Positions 17,330 through 27,350 are shown, counted from the stretch's first letter. The stretch: 64,000 nt of DNA from Romboutsia hominis (GCF_900002575.1 NZ_LN650648.1:930001-994000), one strand, 5' to 3'. The notes: generated from the letters alone by a model not told the origin. Translations and numbers: made by a program.

Positions 17330-18031
17330 ATGTCTATTAGATTAGTGAATGTAGGGAAAATTTATAAAAGTGGAGAAGTTGAAACAGTAGCATTAAAAGA
17401 TATAAATATAGAAATTAAGGATAGTGAATTTATAGTTATACTAGGTCCAAGTGGTAGTGGAAAAAGTACAATGTTAAATGTTATAAGTGGATTAGATACA
17501 CCAAGTAGTGGAGAAATCTATTATAATGATGAAAAAATAAGTGATTACAATGAAGATAAGCTTACAAAATTTAGAAGAAATAATTTAGGGTTTATATTCC
17601 AACAGTATAATCTACTTCAAAATCTTACAGTAAAAGAAAATATTGAAATAGGTTCAAGTATAGGAAAAAATCCATTAAATATTGATGAAGTGTTAGATGC
17701 AGTAAGTATGAAAAATGAAAAAGATAAATATCCATACCAATTAAGTGGTGGGCAACAGCAAAGAGTTTCTATAGCTAGAAGTATAGCTAAAAATCCAAAG
17801 ATAATGTTTTGTGATGAACCAACTGGTGCATTAGATGAAGAAACTGGAAAGCAAGTATTAGAAATGATACAAAATATGAATGAAAGATTTAAAACAACAA
17901 CAGTAGTTATAACTCATAACCCAAATATTGCATTTATGGCTGATAGAGTAATAAAAATGAATTCAGGAAAAATAGTCGAAGAAATCTTAAATACCAAAAA
18001 AAGAAAGGCAAGTGAAATAAAATGGGGGTAA
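17330..18031 (+). CDS. MacB/LolD-type ABC transporter ATPase
   Basis: 233 residues with Walker A GPSGSGKST (about 39-47), Q-loop FIFQQYNLL, signature LSGGQQQRVSIARS and Walker B IMFCDEPTGALD. This is the type that works with FtsX-like permeases. Its 3' end overlaps the start of the permease gene by 10 bases, so the two are translated together. Many such pairs export or confer resistance to antimicrobial peptides; the substrate here is unknown. Confidence 0.93.
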   Translation: MSIRLVNVGKIYKSGEVETVALKDINIEIKDSEFIVILGPSGSGKSTMLNVISGLDTPSSGEIYYNDEKISDYNEDKLTKFRRNNLGFIFQQYNLLQNLTVKENIEIGSSIGKNPLNIDEVLDAVSMKNEKDKYPYQLSGGQQQRVSIARSIAKNPKIMFCDEPTGALDEETGKQVLEMIQNMNERFKTTTVVITHNPNIAFMADRVIKMNSGKIVEEILNTKKRKASEIKWG

Positions 18032-20433
18032 GAGTTTTATTTAAAAATACTTTAAATACATTTAAGAAAAAGAAATTACAAATTCTTGCCATAGGTATAA
18101 TAATAGCACTTAGTTCTTTTTTATATACAACCATGTTTTATGCTATTGATAGCTTAAAAACACCTTTGGAAAATTTTATTAATGAAACTAATCAAGAAGA
18201 TTTTTCTATAAGTATGATAAATAGTTTAACAGAATTTGATATTAATAATTTATCAGATAAAGAAAAAATGAAAGCAAGTAGTATGCTTATATATACATTA
18301 AGTGATATAAAAAAGTCAGATATTAATATTTATAATAAGATAATAGAAAATAGAATAAATGCATTTGAAAAAGATTATAAAGGTTTTAAATTAGAAAATA
18401 GATCTTACAAAGAAGTAAACTTTAAAAATAATGGTAAAAGTAATAAGATAACATTATTTAAAGATAGTAAAAATATAAACCTATCATATATAGAAAAAGG
18501 AAATAAGCCTAAATTAGATAATGAAATAGCAGTAACTAATATATATGCTAAGAAAAATAACTTAGATATAGGCGATAGTATTGACATAAACGGAAAGAAT
18601 TACATTATAACAGGGTTTGTATTGTTTGCAGATAATACACTGCCTATAAGTGGAACAGATTTTAATATAGATAATTCTAAAATGACTTTAGGATTAGTAA
18701 ATAATACAGAATATGAAAGTATAAAGGGAAAAGAAGATTTTTATTTATCTGGAGTTTCTAATAATGAAGAAAGCTTAAAAAACTTCAATGAAGATATTAT
18801 TAAAACATATAAGGATAAAAATGATTTAAAGTATATAACTAGTATAGTACTTACAAAAAATCAAATGAAAAGTGGAGCAATATATGAAGAAATAAAGGGC
18901 GGTCAAGCTATGACTATAGGTATAAGTGTAAGTATTAGTACAATAGCTGTTTTAATAGTACTTATGATAACTTATAGAATAGTTAAAAATGAAAAAACTC
19001 AAATAGGAGTTTTAAAAGCACTAGGATATTCAAAATATGAAATACTTAAACCATATATAATGATACTAACAATAATATCTTTACCACTTTTACTTATTGG
19101 ATATATATTAGGGGTATATACAGCACCATATATGAGTAATTTTTACTTAGAGTTTTATTTAATACCTAGTGGAGAAATAAAAACTAATTTAAGTGTATTA
19201 TTAGTAGCAATAGTAGTACCATTAGTAGTTATAATAGGACTGTCAACTATACTTATAAATAAGATGCTTTCTAAAAAGGCAATAAACCTTATAAAATCAA
19301 GTGATAATGAAAAGGTAGGAAAACTTAATAAATTAGTTAGTAAATTATTAAAAAATGCTAAACCTCAAACAAAATTTAAATACTCATTTATACTTGCAAA
19401 TACTAATAAATTTATAGTATTTTTCTTAGGAATAGTATTTTCATCAATGCTTATAATAATGAGTCTTATGATGTCTGATTTCTTTGATAAAATGAGTGTA
19501 GATTATTATAAATCAGTAGGATATATATATGAGGGAATTGTCGATATGTCTAAAGAATATCCAAAGCTTAACAATGATGATGAGAAATTTATAAGTTTAC
19601 CTAATGGCATATACAAAGAAGACAATATAAACATTACTGGAATAGACAGTGATAATAAATTACATAAAATATATGATAAAAAAATTAATGATATAACTAA
19701 AGAATTAAAAGATGGTATTGTAGTAAATAATAGTTTTTACTTAACTTATGGAGTAAAAAATGGTGAAACTATAAATATAACTATAAATGATAAAGTATAT
19801 AAAGAAAAGATAGTAGGAATATCTAGGGATTATGGAGAGCCTAAAGTATATATGGATAGAAAGAATTTAAGTAATATAATAACTAAAGATGAAGCATTTA
19901 AAAATATAGATAAAGATGATTTTTATACTGGTGTATATTCAAAAGATAAATTGGATAAAGGTGATTATTTATCAGTTATAAATAAAAATGATATATTAGA
20001 ACAAACAAAATCAATGCAAGGATTTGTAAAAGTAGCTATATATTCAATGATAATTACTGCAGTATTTATAGCTGTTATAGTTTTATATGTGCTTACAACT
20101 ATGACTGTAGAAGATAATTATTATTCAATATCTTTACTTAAAGTAATGGGATATTCTAAAAAAGAAGTTAATTCTATGATGTTAAGTAGTTACCTAGTTT
20201 ATTCTATAATTTCATATATTGTAAGTATACCAATAACTGTACTTGGGTTAGGATTTGGCATTAGATACCTAGCTAGTGAGTTTGGAATGGTTATGCCATT
20301 TGAATTTGAAATATGGCAAGGTATAGTTGGCTTAATTATAATATTATTTATATTTATGCTAGGAACATATGCAGCTAAGAAAAAAATAGAAAAAATATCA
20401 TTACAGGAAGTTTTAAAATCTTGTAGTGAGTAA
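18022..20433 (+). CDS. FtsX/MacB-like ABC transporter permease
   Basis: 803 residues: an N-terminal membrane helix, a large extracytoplasmic domain (about 40-290), three helices (MTIGISVSISTIAVLIVLMI onward), a cytoplasmic stretch, a second extracytoplasmic domain and three C-terminal helices. The duplicated FtsX domains with KALGYSKYEI and KVMGYSKKEV turns are diagnostic. It partners with the overlapping ATPase gene. No adjacent regulator was seen. Confidence 0.92.
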   Translation: MGVRVLFKNTLNTFKKKKLQILAIGIIIALSSFLYTTMFYAIDSLKTPLENFINETNQEDFSISMINSLTEFDINNLSDKEKMKASSMLIYTLSDIKKSDINIYNKIIENRINAFEKDYKGFKLENRSYKEVNFKNNGKSNKITLFKDSKNINLSYIEKGNKPKLDNEIAVTNIYAKKNNLDIGDSIDINGKNYIITGFVLFADNTLPISGTDFNIDNSKMTLGLVNNTEYESIKGKEDFYLSGVSNNEESLKNFNEDIIKTYKDKNDLKYITSIVLTKNQMKSGAIYEEIKGGQAMTIGISVSISTIAVLIVLMITYRIVKNEKTQIGVLKALGYSKYEILKPYIMILTIISLPLLLIGYILGVYTAPYMSNFYLEFYLIPSGEIKTNLSVLLVAIVVPLVVIIGLSTILINKMLSKKAINLIKSSDNEKVGKLNKLVSKLLKNAKPQTKFKYSFILANTNKFIVFFLGIVFSSMLIIMSLMMSDFFDKMSVDYYKSVGYIYEGIVDMSKEYPKLNNDDEKFISLPNGIYKEDNINITGIDSDNKLHKIYDKKINDITKELKDGIVVNNSFYLTYGVKNGETINITINDKVYKEKIVGISRDYGEPKVYMDRKNLSNIITKDEAFKNIDKDDFYTGVYSKDKLDKGDYLSVINKNDILEQTKSMQGFVKVAIYSMIITAVFIAVIVLYVLTTMTVEDNYYSISLLKVMGYSKKEVNSMMLSSYLVYSIISYIVSIPITVLGLGFGIRYLASEFGMVMPFEFEIWQGIVGLIIILFIFMLGTYAAKKKIEKISLQEVLKSCSE

Positions 20434-20534
20434 TAAATTACACAAATTCCATATAACAATATACTGTTTGTATAAGTATTATACAATCATTTTTGTGGTA
20501 TAATCATTGTATAATAAAGGTAAAGATGTGAATT

Positions 20535-20633
20535 ATGGCAAGTATAAAATACGATATAGTTAAAGAAATAGGAGTGATATCTAGTATAACTTCAGGATGG
20601 AGTAAAGAACTATTAAATAATATAGATATATAA
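20535..20633 (+). pseudogene. Internally deleted ydbC copy (32 codons)
   Basis: The frame encodes MASIKYDIVKEIGVIS.. SGWSKELLNNIDI. This is the head and tail of the 73-residue YdbC at 16158 with exactly 41 codons missing. In the intact gene the 9-base repeat AAAGAATTA occurs at 16227 and 16350, 123 bases apart, matching the deletion. The extended -10 promoter and the downstream TTTTTATATTGAAGT region are also duplicated. The remaining peptide cannot form the PC4 fold. Confidence 0.9.
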
Positions 20634-20727
20634 AACTGTAGTCTAAACTACAGTTTTTATATTGAAGTTTAAATTTAAATAGTTTAGATAAGTTAAAAAT
20701 TGATTGTTAATATTAGGAGAAATAGTT

Positions 20728-22446
20728 ATGAAAATGCTTTTGAAATATGCTTTAAAATACAAAGGGCAGTTTTTTACAAGAATAGCTACGATATCTTTAG
20801 TAGCATTAGCTAGTATATGTTTTGATTTTATGATGGGATTTATAGTAGACATATTTGCAAGTGGGGATGTAAATAAATTTATACCAATAATAGTGGCAAC
20901 AATTGGATTAATAATTATAATGTTTATAACAGAGTATTTAGATGGTCTTGTAATGTCTAAATATATAAAAAATACAGTAAATTACTTAAGATGTGATATA
21001 TTTTTTAAAGTAATAAATAAAGATATAAAAGACTTTTCACTAGATAACAGTGGTAAGTACATATCAGTATTATACAATGATGTAAAAATGATAGAAGATA
21101 ATTTTTTAAATAATATATTTTTAATAATATCATCATTAATATCTTTTACAATATCATTGGGAGTATTATTTTTTATAAGTCCATCTATAGTTGTATTTAT
21201 AGCAGTATTTGGAGCACTTGGATTTATAATACCAAATGCTTTATCTAAGAAGTTAGTTATAGAAAAGAATGAATACTCAAAAAATCTAGAAGAAATAACT
21301 TCATTAACGAAAGATTTGTTTACAGGATTTGAAGTTATAAAAGGCTTTAATATAAGTAATAAGATAAATAAAATATTTAAAGAAAGTTCGATTAAAGTAG
21401 AAAGTAGTAAAAGAAGATATGCAATACTTGAAGCAATAATAAAAGGATTTTCTCTATCTTTTAGTGTAACTATATACCTAGGAGTATTAATTTTAGGTGG
21501 GTATTTAATGTATAAAAAAAGTATATCAGTAGGTACTGCCATAATAATAATACAATTAAGTACCCATATAGTATCTCCAGTTAAAACAAGTATATCTCTC
21601 ATAAATCAAATAAAATCAGTATCTCTTATAGCAGATAAAATAGAAGAAATACTTGAAACATCCAATGAAAGTATAGAAGAAGTTAAGCTTAATGAGTTTG
21701 AAAATTCTATAGAAGTTAAAAACCTTAATTACTCATATACTAGTGATAGAAAAGCTTTAGATAATATAAATTTAACTTTTGAGAAAAATAAAAAGTATGC
21801 AATAGTTGGAGAAAGTGGATGCGGTAAAAGTACTTTAATAAAATTACTTATGAGGTATTATACAGACTATGAAGGAAGTATAAATTTTGATAATAAAGAT
21901 TTAAAAGAAATATACAGTTTAGATTTATATAAAAATATATCAATGATACAACAAAATGTATTTATGTTTGATGATTCTATAAAGGAAAATATAAAATTAT
22001 TTGCAAATTATAGCGATGAACAAGTGTTAGAAAGTTGTAAAAGGTCAGGGATATTACCTCTCATAAATAAACTTGAAAATGGAATAGAGTCACATGTTGG
22101 AGAAAATGGAAATAAGTTATCAGGTGGAGAAAAACAAAGAATTGCTATAGCTAGAGCACTTATAAATAATACACAGATACTTATACTAGATGAGTCTACA
22201 TCTGCATTAGATAATGAAACTGCTTATAACTTAGAAACATCACTGTTAAGTCTTAATGATTTAACGATGATAGTTGTAACTCACAAGCTTATAAAAAATA
22301 TATTAATAAATTATGATGAGATAATAGTTATGAAAGAAGGAAGGGTTATAGAAAAAGGAAGCTTTAAAGAATTAATCGACCTTAAAGGATATTTTTATAG
22401 CTTATATTATATACAAAGTGATGATAACAAAAATAAAATAACATAG
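20728..22446 (+). CDS. ABC exporter (fused transmembrane and ATPase domains)
   Basis: 572 residues from the ATG at 20728, behind TAGGAGA (a TTG at 20704 is less likely). An N-terminal six-helix ABC exporter domain (to about 310) is followed by an ATPase with GESGCGKST, SMIQQNVFMF, LSGGEKQRIAIARAL and ILILDESTSALD. It is a half-transporter expected to dimerise. The substrate, lipid, peptide or drug, is undetermined. A hairpin (22501) follows. Confidence 0.92.
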   Translation: MKMLLKYALKYKGQFFTRIATISLVALASICFDFMMGFIVDIFASGDVNKFIPIIVATIGLIIIMFITEYLDGLVMSKYIKNTVNYLRCDIFFKVINKDIKDFSLDNSGKYISVLYNDVKMIEDNFLNNIFLIISSLISFTISLGVLFFISPSIVVFIAVFGALGFIIPNALSKKLVIEKNEYSKNLEEITSLTKDLFTGFEVIKGFNISNKINKIFKESSIKVESSKRRYAILEAIIKGFSLSFSVTIYLGVLILGGYLMYKKSISVGTAIIIIQLSTHIVSPVKTSISLINQIKSVSLIADKIEEILETSNESIEEVKLNEFENSIEVKNLNYSYTSDRKALDNINLTFEKNKKYAIVGESGCGKSTLIKLLMRYYTDYEGSINFDNKDLKEIYSLDLYKNISMIQQNVFMFDDSIKENIKLFANYSDEQVLESCKRSGILPLINKLENGIESHVGENGNKLSGGEKQRIAIARALINNTQILILDESTSALDNETAYNLETSLLSLNDLTMIVVTHKLIKNILINYDEIIVMKEGRVIEKGSFKELIDLKGYFYSLYYIQSDDNKNKIT

Positions 22447-22500
22447 ACAATTTAAGCAAACAAAATTAACTTAAAAATTTGTAAAAATAGCATATATTAT

Positions 22501-22546
22501 AACCCTCTTAAATATATCAATTATAAGAGTATATTTAAGGGGTTTT
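22501..22546 (+). terminator. Hairpin between the ABC exporter and the DUF4177 gene
   Basis: AACCCTCTTAAATATA pairs with TATATTTAAGGGGTT and runs into six T, ending two bases before the ATG of the DUF4177 gene. The AAGGGG in the 3' arm is also that gene's ribosome binding site. Confidence 0.75.
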
Positions 22547-22548
22547 TT

Positions 22549-22713
22549 ATGAGCAAAAAAACATATGAATATAAATGTGTAGTAATAAATGAAAATGCTA
22601 AAAAGACAGCTGAAATATTAAATAAATATGGAAGTGATGGATGGAAGTTAGTATCTGTTTGGAACTCTTGGCACTATCTTAGCAAAAAGATAAAAATAGA
22701 AGATGAAGATTAA
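22549..22713 (+). CDS. DUF4177 family small protein
   Basis: 54 residues, MSKKTYEYKCVVIN through EILNKYGSDGWKLVSVW, matching the DUF4177 pattern of YEYK, then a helix, then GWxLV. Function unknown; family members are small beta-alpha-beta proteins. Its only ribosome binding site, AAGGGG, lies in the 3' arm of a terminator-like hairpin that abuts the ATG. Translation may therefore depend on unfolding. Confidence 0.8.
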   Translation: MSKKTYEYKCVVINENAKKTAEILNKYGSDGWKLVSVWNSWHYLSKKIKIEDED

Positions 22714-22777
22714 AATAATCTATAAAATATATTAGCCTAATTAAATATGTAAAAATTAATGTATAAGTAAATTAAAA

Positions 22778-22838
22778 AAATGTACCCTATAGAGTAGTTT
22801 TTAAATTATCTACTTACATAGGATACATTTTTATATAT
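22778..22838 (+). terminator. Terminator after the DUF4177 gene
   Basis: Imperfect stem AAAAATGTACCCTAT / ATAGGATACATTTTT with a T-run. Confidence 0.7.
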
Positions 22839-22917
22839 TTAAATTTTAAAATTTTTAAATAAAACTATATTCAATCAAACATATTAGATATAGATATTAA
22901 CTTATTTAAGTTTTTAT

Positions 22918-23999
22918 CTAAAATTGTTTGATGGCTTTACATTGATAATTAAAAGAAGGTATATTATCAACAAAAGGCTCTAGGTTACGTCTACATCCAC
23001 CACCGCAAAGCTTAAAGTACTTACATTTTTTACAGGTATTATGTATGTATAAAGAACGATTTAAAAATTCTAATGCCTTAGAAGAAGCCATAAGTTCGTC
23101 TAAAGAATCTTTATTAATGTTACCTAATTTCCAATAATCAAAGCAGTATAAGTCACAAGGATAAACATCACCATTGGATTCAATAGCTATATTAAGACTG
23201 CAAAATCCATTCATACCACAGCTAGTTGGATTATATCCTTTAAGAACAGTTATATAATCCATAAAGTTTCTTATTTCTACAAACTTACCGTTTTTAATAT
23301 CTTTATACCAAAGATTAAATAATTTATCTAAAAATATATAAAAACTAGTAGTATCTAAGTAATTTTTAAACTCATTTTCTATATATTTATTTTGATTATC
23401 TATCTCGAAGTTTTTTATATAGGGTATAAATTGTATATATGGAAAATCATTAGATTTAAAATACTCATAAATCTCATCTATATTTTTAGCGCTTTCTTTA
23501 GTTACAACAGATAGTATATTAAAATTAACCTTATATTTTTTTAATATATTAATAGCTGATATAACCTCATCAAAAGTGGAAGAGCCATTTTTATATGTCC
23601 TATATAAATCGTGAGTTTCTTTTAAACCATCTAGTGATATTTCAACTAAAAAATCGTTTTCTTTAAAGAAAATCGCAAATTCATCATCTATATTTATACC
23701 ATTAGTTTGAATAGAATTTACAATATTAATATTATTATTGTTATATTTATTTTGTAATGTTATAAGCTTTTTATAAAAATCAATGCCTACTAAAGTAGGC
23801 TCTCCACCTTGAAATATAAAGTTTATATAATCTACATTTTTACTTAAAGCATTTTTAACTATATTTTCTAGTGTAGAAATATCCATAAAATCATTAGTAT
23901 AAACATCCCTATTTTTGATATATCTTTATAAAAACAATATTTACAATCTAAATTACAAGCACTAGAACTAGGCTTTATTAAAATTGTTAAATGATTCAT
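22918..23999 (-). pseudogene. Radical SAM/SPASM protein (anSME-like), frameshifted near the N-terminus
   Basis: On the minus strand a good AAAGGGGGA site and ATG at 23999 begin MNHLTILIKPSSSACNLDCKYCFYKDIS, with the radical SAM CX3CX2C motif. The frame then breaks at the run of five T on the plus strand (23912-23916). Adding one A in the coding strand restores ..KNRDVYTNDFMDIST, joining the 322-codon frame that has FQGGEPTLVG, CGMNGFCSLN, YPCDLYC and C-terminal CKKCKYFKLCGGGCR (SPASM). The family matures sulfatases or peptides. No sulfatase or precursor peptide is near. Inactivation, a sequencing error or slippage are all possible. Confidence 0.85.
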
Positions 24000-24082
24000 A
24001 AAATCCCCCTTTAGGTAGATAAAATTGTATATCTGTTATTAATAACTATTATATATTAAAAAATAATATTTATTAAATATAA

Positions 24083-24133
24083 AATATATTAATAACCCCT
24101 GTTTTTATATTAAACAGGGGTTATTAATATATT
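24083..24133 (-). terminator. Strong terminator after the ferredoxin gene
   Basis: Perfect 19-base arms with core AATAACCCCTG/CAGGGGTTATT and a 13-base loop. Confidence 0.85.
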
Positions 24134-24144
24134 TTATTATAAAA

Positions 24145-24534
24145 TTAACCTTCTTTAATCTCAAGAATTCCCATAGGACAAGCATCAACACAAAGTCCAC
24201 AAGCTATACATTTAGATGGCACAGGCTTATCATCTACTTTTGCTATTATGCCTTTAGGACAGGCATCAACACAAGTAAGGCAACCATTACATTTTTTCTT
24301 ATTAATCATATAAACACCTTTAGGATTTTGAGTTATTGCTCCTTGAGGACATTTTTTAGCACATAGACCACATTGATTACATGCCTTAACATCTAAAGAA
24401 TCATCTTTCTTTAATCCTATTTTTATACATGGAGTGTTTAATCCATAATGCTTATAAAATGCATTTGAGCAAGTCATTTCACAAGCTAAGCAATTTTGAC
24501 ATAGAGATCTGTCTGTAACAACTAATTTTTTCAT
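24145..24534 (-). CDS. 4Fe-4S ferredoxin-like electron carrier with four cluster motifs
   Basis: 129 residues holding four cysteine clusters: CQNCLACEMTC, CNQCGLCAKKCP, CNGCLTCVDACP and CIACGLCVDACP. This is the arrangement of HycB/CooF-type electron-transfer subunits. No catalytic partner is next to it. It could supply electrons to an enzyme elsewhere, perhaps the adjacent frameshifted radical SAM gene. GGGGGAAAAGGG precedes the ATG. Confidence 0.9.
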   Translation of the reverse strand: MKKLVVTDRSLCQNCLACEMTCSNAFYKHYGLNTPCIKIGLKKDDSLDVKACNQCGLCAKKCPQGAITQNPKGVYMINKKKCNGCLTCVDACPKGIIAKVDDKPVPSKCIACGLCVDACPMGILEIKEG

Positions 24535-24791
24535 TCCCTTTTCCCCCTAAAAATTTAGATTGTATTGCTAACTGTATTCAAGTTAAGTGTAGGACAAATA
24601 CTTATAAAAATCAATTTGAAATTATGACAAGTAAGATAATTTATAAAACTTAAAAATTTTAGAACAACAATATGAAAAATATATTAAATATGAAGAAGAA
24701 AATAACAAATTAATCAAATGAAATTACAAATACATAAATAAAGTAAATTTATATAATATTAGTGTAATCATAAAAAGGGAGGACAAAGATT

Positions 24792-25727
24792 ATGATAACA
24801 GTTATAACATTTAATCCATCAATAGATACACTTTACAAATTAGAAACTTTTGAAATAGGAAAGGTTCAAAGGGCAGGGGATGTTAAAAAAAGTGCAGGTG
24901 GAAAAGGTATAAATGTAGCTAGAGTACTAAATCAATTAGGACATAGTCCCATGTGTATGGGTTTTGTAGGTGGATACAATGGCCTTTATATAAAGGATGA
25001 AATAAAAAAAATTGGTCTTAGAGATGAATTTATAAAAATAGATGGTGAAACTAGAGTTTGTTTAAATATAATAGATAAAAATAAAGTAAGTACAGAAATA
25101 CTTGAAAGTGGTCCTATAGTAGAAGAAAACGACATGATAAAGTTTGAAAGACATCTAGAAAATATATTAGAAGAAACTAAGATACTAGTAGCTAGTGGAA
25201 GTTTACCTAAAGGATTGCCAATTGATTACTATGGATTGTTAGGAGAAATATGTAGGATTAAAAATATAAAATTTATATTAGATACTAGCGGTAAATACCT
25301 TGAAAGTGCAATAAATAGTCATATATATATGATAAAACCTAATATAGATGAACTAGAGGCTTTATGTAAGTGTAATATAAATAATAAAGAAGATGCTATA
25401 AAAGAAGCTTATAAATTATTAAGATATAATATAGAAAATATATGTATATCTATGGGCAAAGATGGGATGATTCTTGTAAACAAAGATAGTATATATGAAA
25501 TAAAAATACCAAATATAAAAATAGAAAATACAGTTGGTAGTGGAGATTCATCAATAGCAGGATTTGCATATGGATTATTAAATGATTATTCATTAAAGGA
25601 TTGTCTAAGGTTATCTAATGCTTGTGGAATGTCTAATGCTATGAATATTAAAACTGGATTTATAGATGTAAATGAAATTGAAAAATTATTTAAAGAGATA
25701 GAAGTATTAGAGTATAGTAAAATCTAA
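24792..25727 (+). CDS. 1-phosphofructokinase/hexose-phosphate kinase (PfkB family)
   Basis: 311 residues with the PfkB signatures KSAGGKGINVARVLNQLG (about 37-54) and TVGSGDSSIAGFAYG, where the aspartate is the catalytic base. The length and MITVTFNPS-like N-terminus resemble FruK and LacC. It is not in a fru PTS operon, so fructose-1-phosphate or tagatose-6-phosphate cannot be decided. AAAGGGAGG precedes the ATG, and a terminator follows. Confidence 0.88.
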   Translation: MITVITFNPSIDTLYKLETFEIGKVQRAGDVKKSAGGKGINVARVLNQLGHSPMCMGFVGGYNGLYIKDEIKKIGLRDEFIKIDGETRVCLNIIDKNKVSTEILESGPIVEENDMIKFERHLENILEETKILVASGSLPKGLPIDYYGLLGEICRIKNIKFILDTSGKYLESAINSHIYMIKPNIDELEALCKCNINNKEDAIKEAYKLLRYNIENICISMGKDGMILVNKDSIYEIKIPNIKIENTVGSGDSSIAGFAYGLLNDYSLKDCLRLSNACGMSNAMNIKTGFIDVNEIEKLFKEIEVLEYSKI

Positions 25728-25765
25728 TATAATTAGGTTATGTAAACTAAAAAATAAAATAAGTT

Positions 25766-25812
25766 AAAAAAGCTATAAAATTAGGGAAGATACTAAATTT
25801 TATAGCTTTTTT
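25766..25812 (+). terminator. Terminator after the PfkB kinase gene
   Basis: AAAAAAGCTATAAAATTTAG-like arm pairs with CTAAATTTTATAGCTTTTTT. T-run present. Confidence 0.88.
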
Positions 25813-25919
25813 AATTATAAAATAATATAAATACAAAAACCTCTATTTGAATGAATATGCGTTAAAAATGTTGTGTGTTATAATTAAATTAGCAGTTAAT
25901 ATCAAACTAAGGGGGAAGT

Positions 25920-26192
25920 ATGAAAAATAAATTTTTAATTGGTTCATTAAAGTGTATGGTAATTTCGTTTATTATCGGTATGATATTAATATTTTTATCG
26001 ACATCTATAGGGCTAAAAATGGGATATGATGCAATTCAAGCTAGTGGTGGAGGAATGGAAACATCTCAATATGAAATGATTGTTAAATCTAATATAGATA
26101 ATTTTAGAACAGGTGGATTTGTTTTTTCTTTTATAGGTGGATTAGGGATGTTGATGAGTGGATATACTTTATATAAAAATATTGAGGAGTAA
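25920..26192 (+). CDS. Small two-helix membrane protein, unknown
   Basis: 90 residues with two hydrophobic helices (about 7-30 and 65-85) separated by a polar loop. AAGGGGGAAG precedes the ATG, which supports it as a real gene. No family is recognised. It is monocistronic, with a terminator-like hairpin at 26225. Confidence 0.6.
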   Translation: MKNKFLIGSLKCMVISFIIGMILIFLSTSIGLKMGYDAIQASGGGMETSQYEMIVKSNIDNFRTGGFVFSFIGGLGMLMSGYTLYKNIEE

Positions 26193-26224
26193 TATTTATC
26201 TATTTAAATAAAATTATTATATTG

Positions 26225-26256
26225 AGAGTAGTAAGATTGAAATTACTGCTCTTTTT
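26225..26256 (+). terminator. Terminator after the small membrane protein gene
   Basis: AGAGTAGTAA and TTACTGCTCT arms followed by TTTTTATTTTTT. Confidence 0.75.
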
Positions 26257-26355
26257 ATTTTTTATTTGATTTTAAGAATATATAAAGCCTTGTGAAGTAG
26301 TCAAAATAATATATAAGTATTTATAAAATCGTGGACACATTTTTATTATTAAAGA

Positions 26356-26378
26356 AGGAGGAACGAAACGTTCCTCCT
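26356..26378. repeat. Copy 1 of the GGAACG..CGTTCC hairpin family
   Basis: AGGAGGAACG and CGTTCCTCCT pair perfectly around AAA. Unlike the other copies it has no T-run on the plus strand. On the minus strand TCTTT follows. The same core occurs at 40582, 43025 and 49368. Confidence 0.85.
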
Positions 26379-26475
26379 AGGATAAAATATATTTATGTAT
26401 TAATAATAAGTAAATAAGATGTATAATTAAAATAAATCAATTTTATTAAAACAAAGAAGTAAAAAGGGTGAAAAA

Positions 26476-27312
26476 ATGAATTATAAAATACTTACACATG
26501 AAGACTATGATGATATAGTGGATATATCAAGAAATATTTGGGAAGGAAATGATTATCTACCTAGTGTATTTCACAAATGGGTAGATGAAAAAGATGGGTG
26601 TTTTTTAGGGCTAGTTGTAGATGATAAGGTGGTAGCAGTAGGAAAATATAGTATTCTAATAGATGGACAAGGATGGCTTGAAGGGCTTAGAGTACATGTT
26701 GATTATAGAGGGAGACAATATGCACATGCAATTTGCGATATGCTATTTAATTTAGCAAGAGAAGATTTAAGAAATAATAAGATAACTAATATAGCAATGT
26801 GCACTCATAAAGATACTGTAGCTAGCATAAATATGATGAAGGCAAAGAATTTTTATTTAGAAGATAGTTGTATGGTAGTATTTAAAGAAAATGATAATTA
26901 TAATAAAGATATAAATGATATTAATATTGAAAAATGGGACATATCATATGAAGAATTTAAAAACTTAGATTATTTTAAGAAAAATAAAAATAGAATAACT
27001 TATGGATTTACTTATTTTAATTTATGTAAAGAAATATATGATGAGTTAGTTGAAAGTAATTCTTTAGTAATAGTAAATGGTCATAGATGTATAGTTAAAG
27101 TAAAAGGAAATCCTTCTATAATATGTATAGATAATACTTTTGAAGGTATTAATGACTGTGTAAATTATTATTTATTAAAAGAGAACTATAGTGAAGCTGA
27201 AATATATATACATAATCCAAGTGATGAATTAATAAGCAAGTTAAAAGAAAACAAATATGAGTCATTAACTAATTTTGAAAATGATTGTTTGTATTATGTT
27301 TATAAAGAATAG
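26476..27312 (+). CDS. GNAT-family N-acetyltransferase with extra C-terminal domain
   Basis: 278 residues. The N-terminal ~140 hold the GNAT fold with the acetyl-CoA motif LRVHVDYRGRQYAHAICDML (about 76-95). The C-terminal half is an additional alpha/beta domain with no recognised family. The substrate is unknown. The stop codon lies at the start of a perfect 40-base palindrome. A second GNAT gene follows in the same direction. Confidence 0.88.
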   Translation: MNYKILTHEDYDDIVDISRNIWEGNDYLPSVFHKWVDEKDGCFLGLVVDDKVVAVGKYSILIDGQGWLEGLRVHVDYRGRQYAHAICDMLFNLAREDLRNNKITNIAMCTHKDTVASINMMKAKNFYLEDSCMVVFKENDNYNKDINDINIEKWDISYEEFKNLDYFKKNKNRITYGFTYFNLCKEIYDELVESNSLVIVNGHRCIVKVKGNPSIICIDNTFEGINDCVNYYLLKENYSEAEIYIHNPSDELISKLKENKYESLTNFENDCLYYVYKE

Positions 27313-27350
27313 AAATAAAGTATATAGATTAATCTATATACTTTATTTCT
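27311..27350. terminator. Perfect 40-base palindrome between two GNAT genes
   Basis: Twenty bases are followed directly by their exact reverse complement (AGAAATAAAG..CTTTATTTCT) with no loop. It contains part of the upstream stop codon and lies just before the ribosome binding site of the next gene. Confidence 0.8.
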
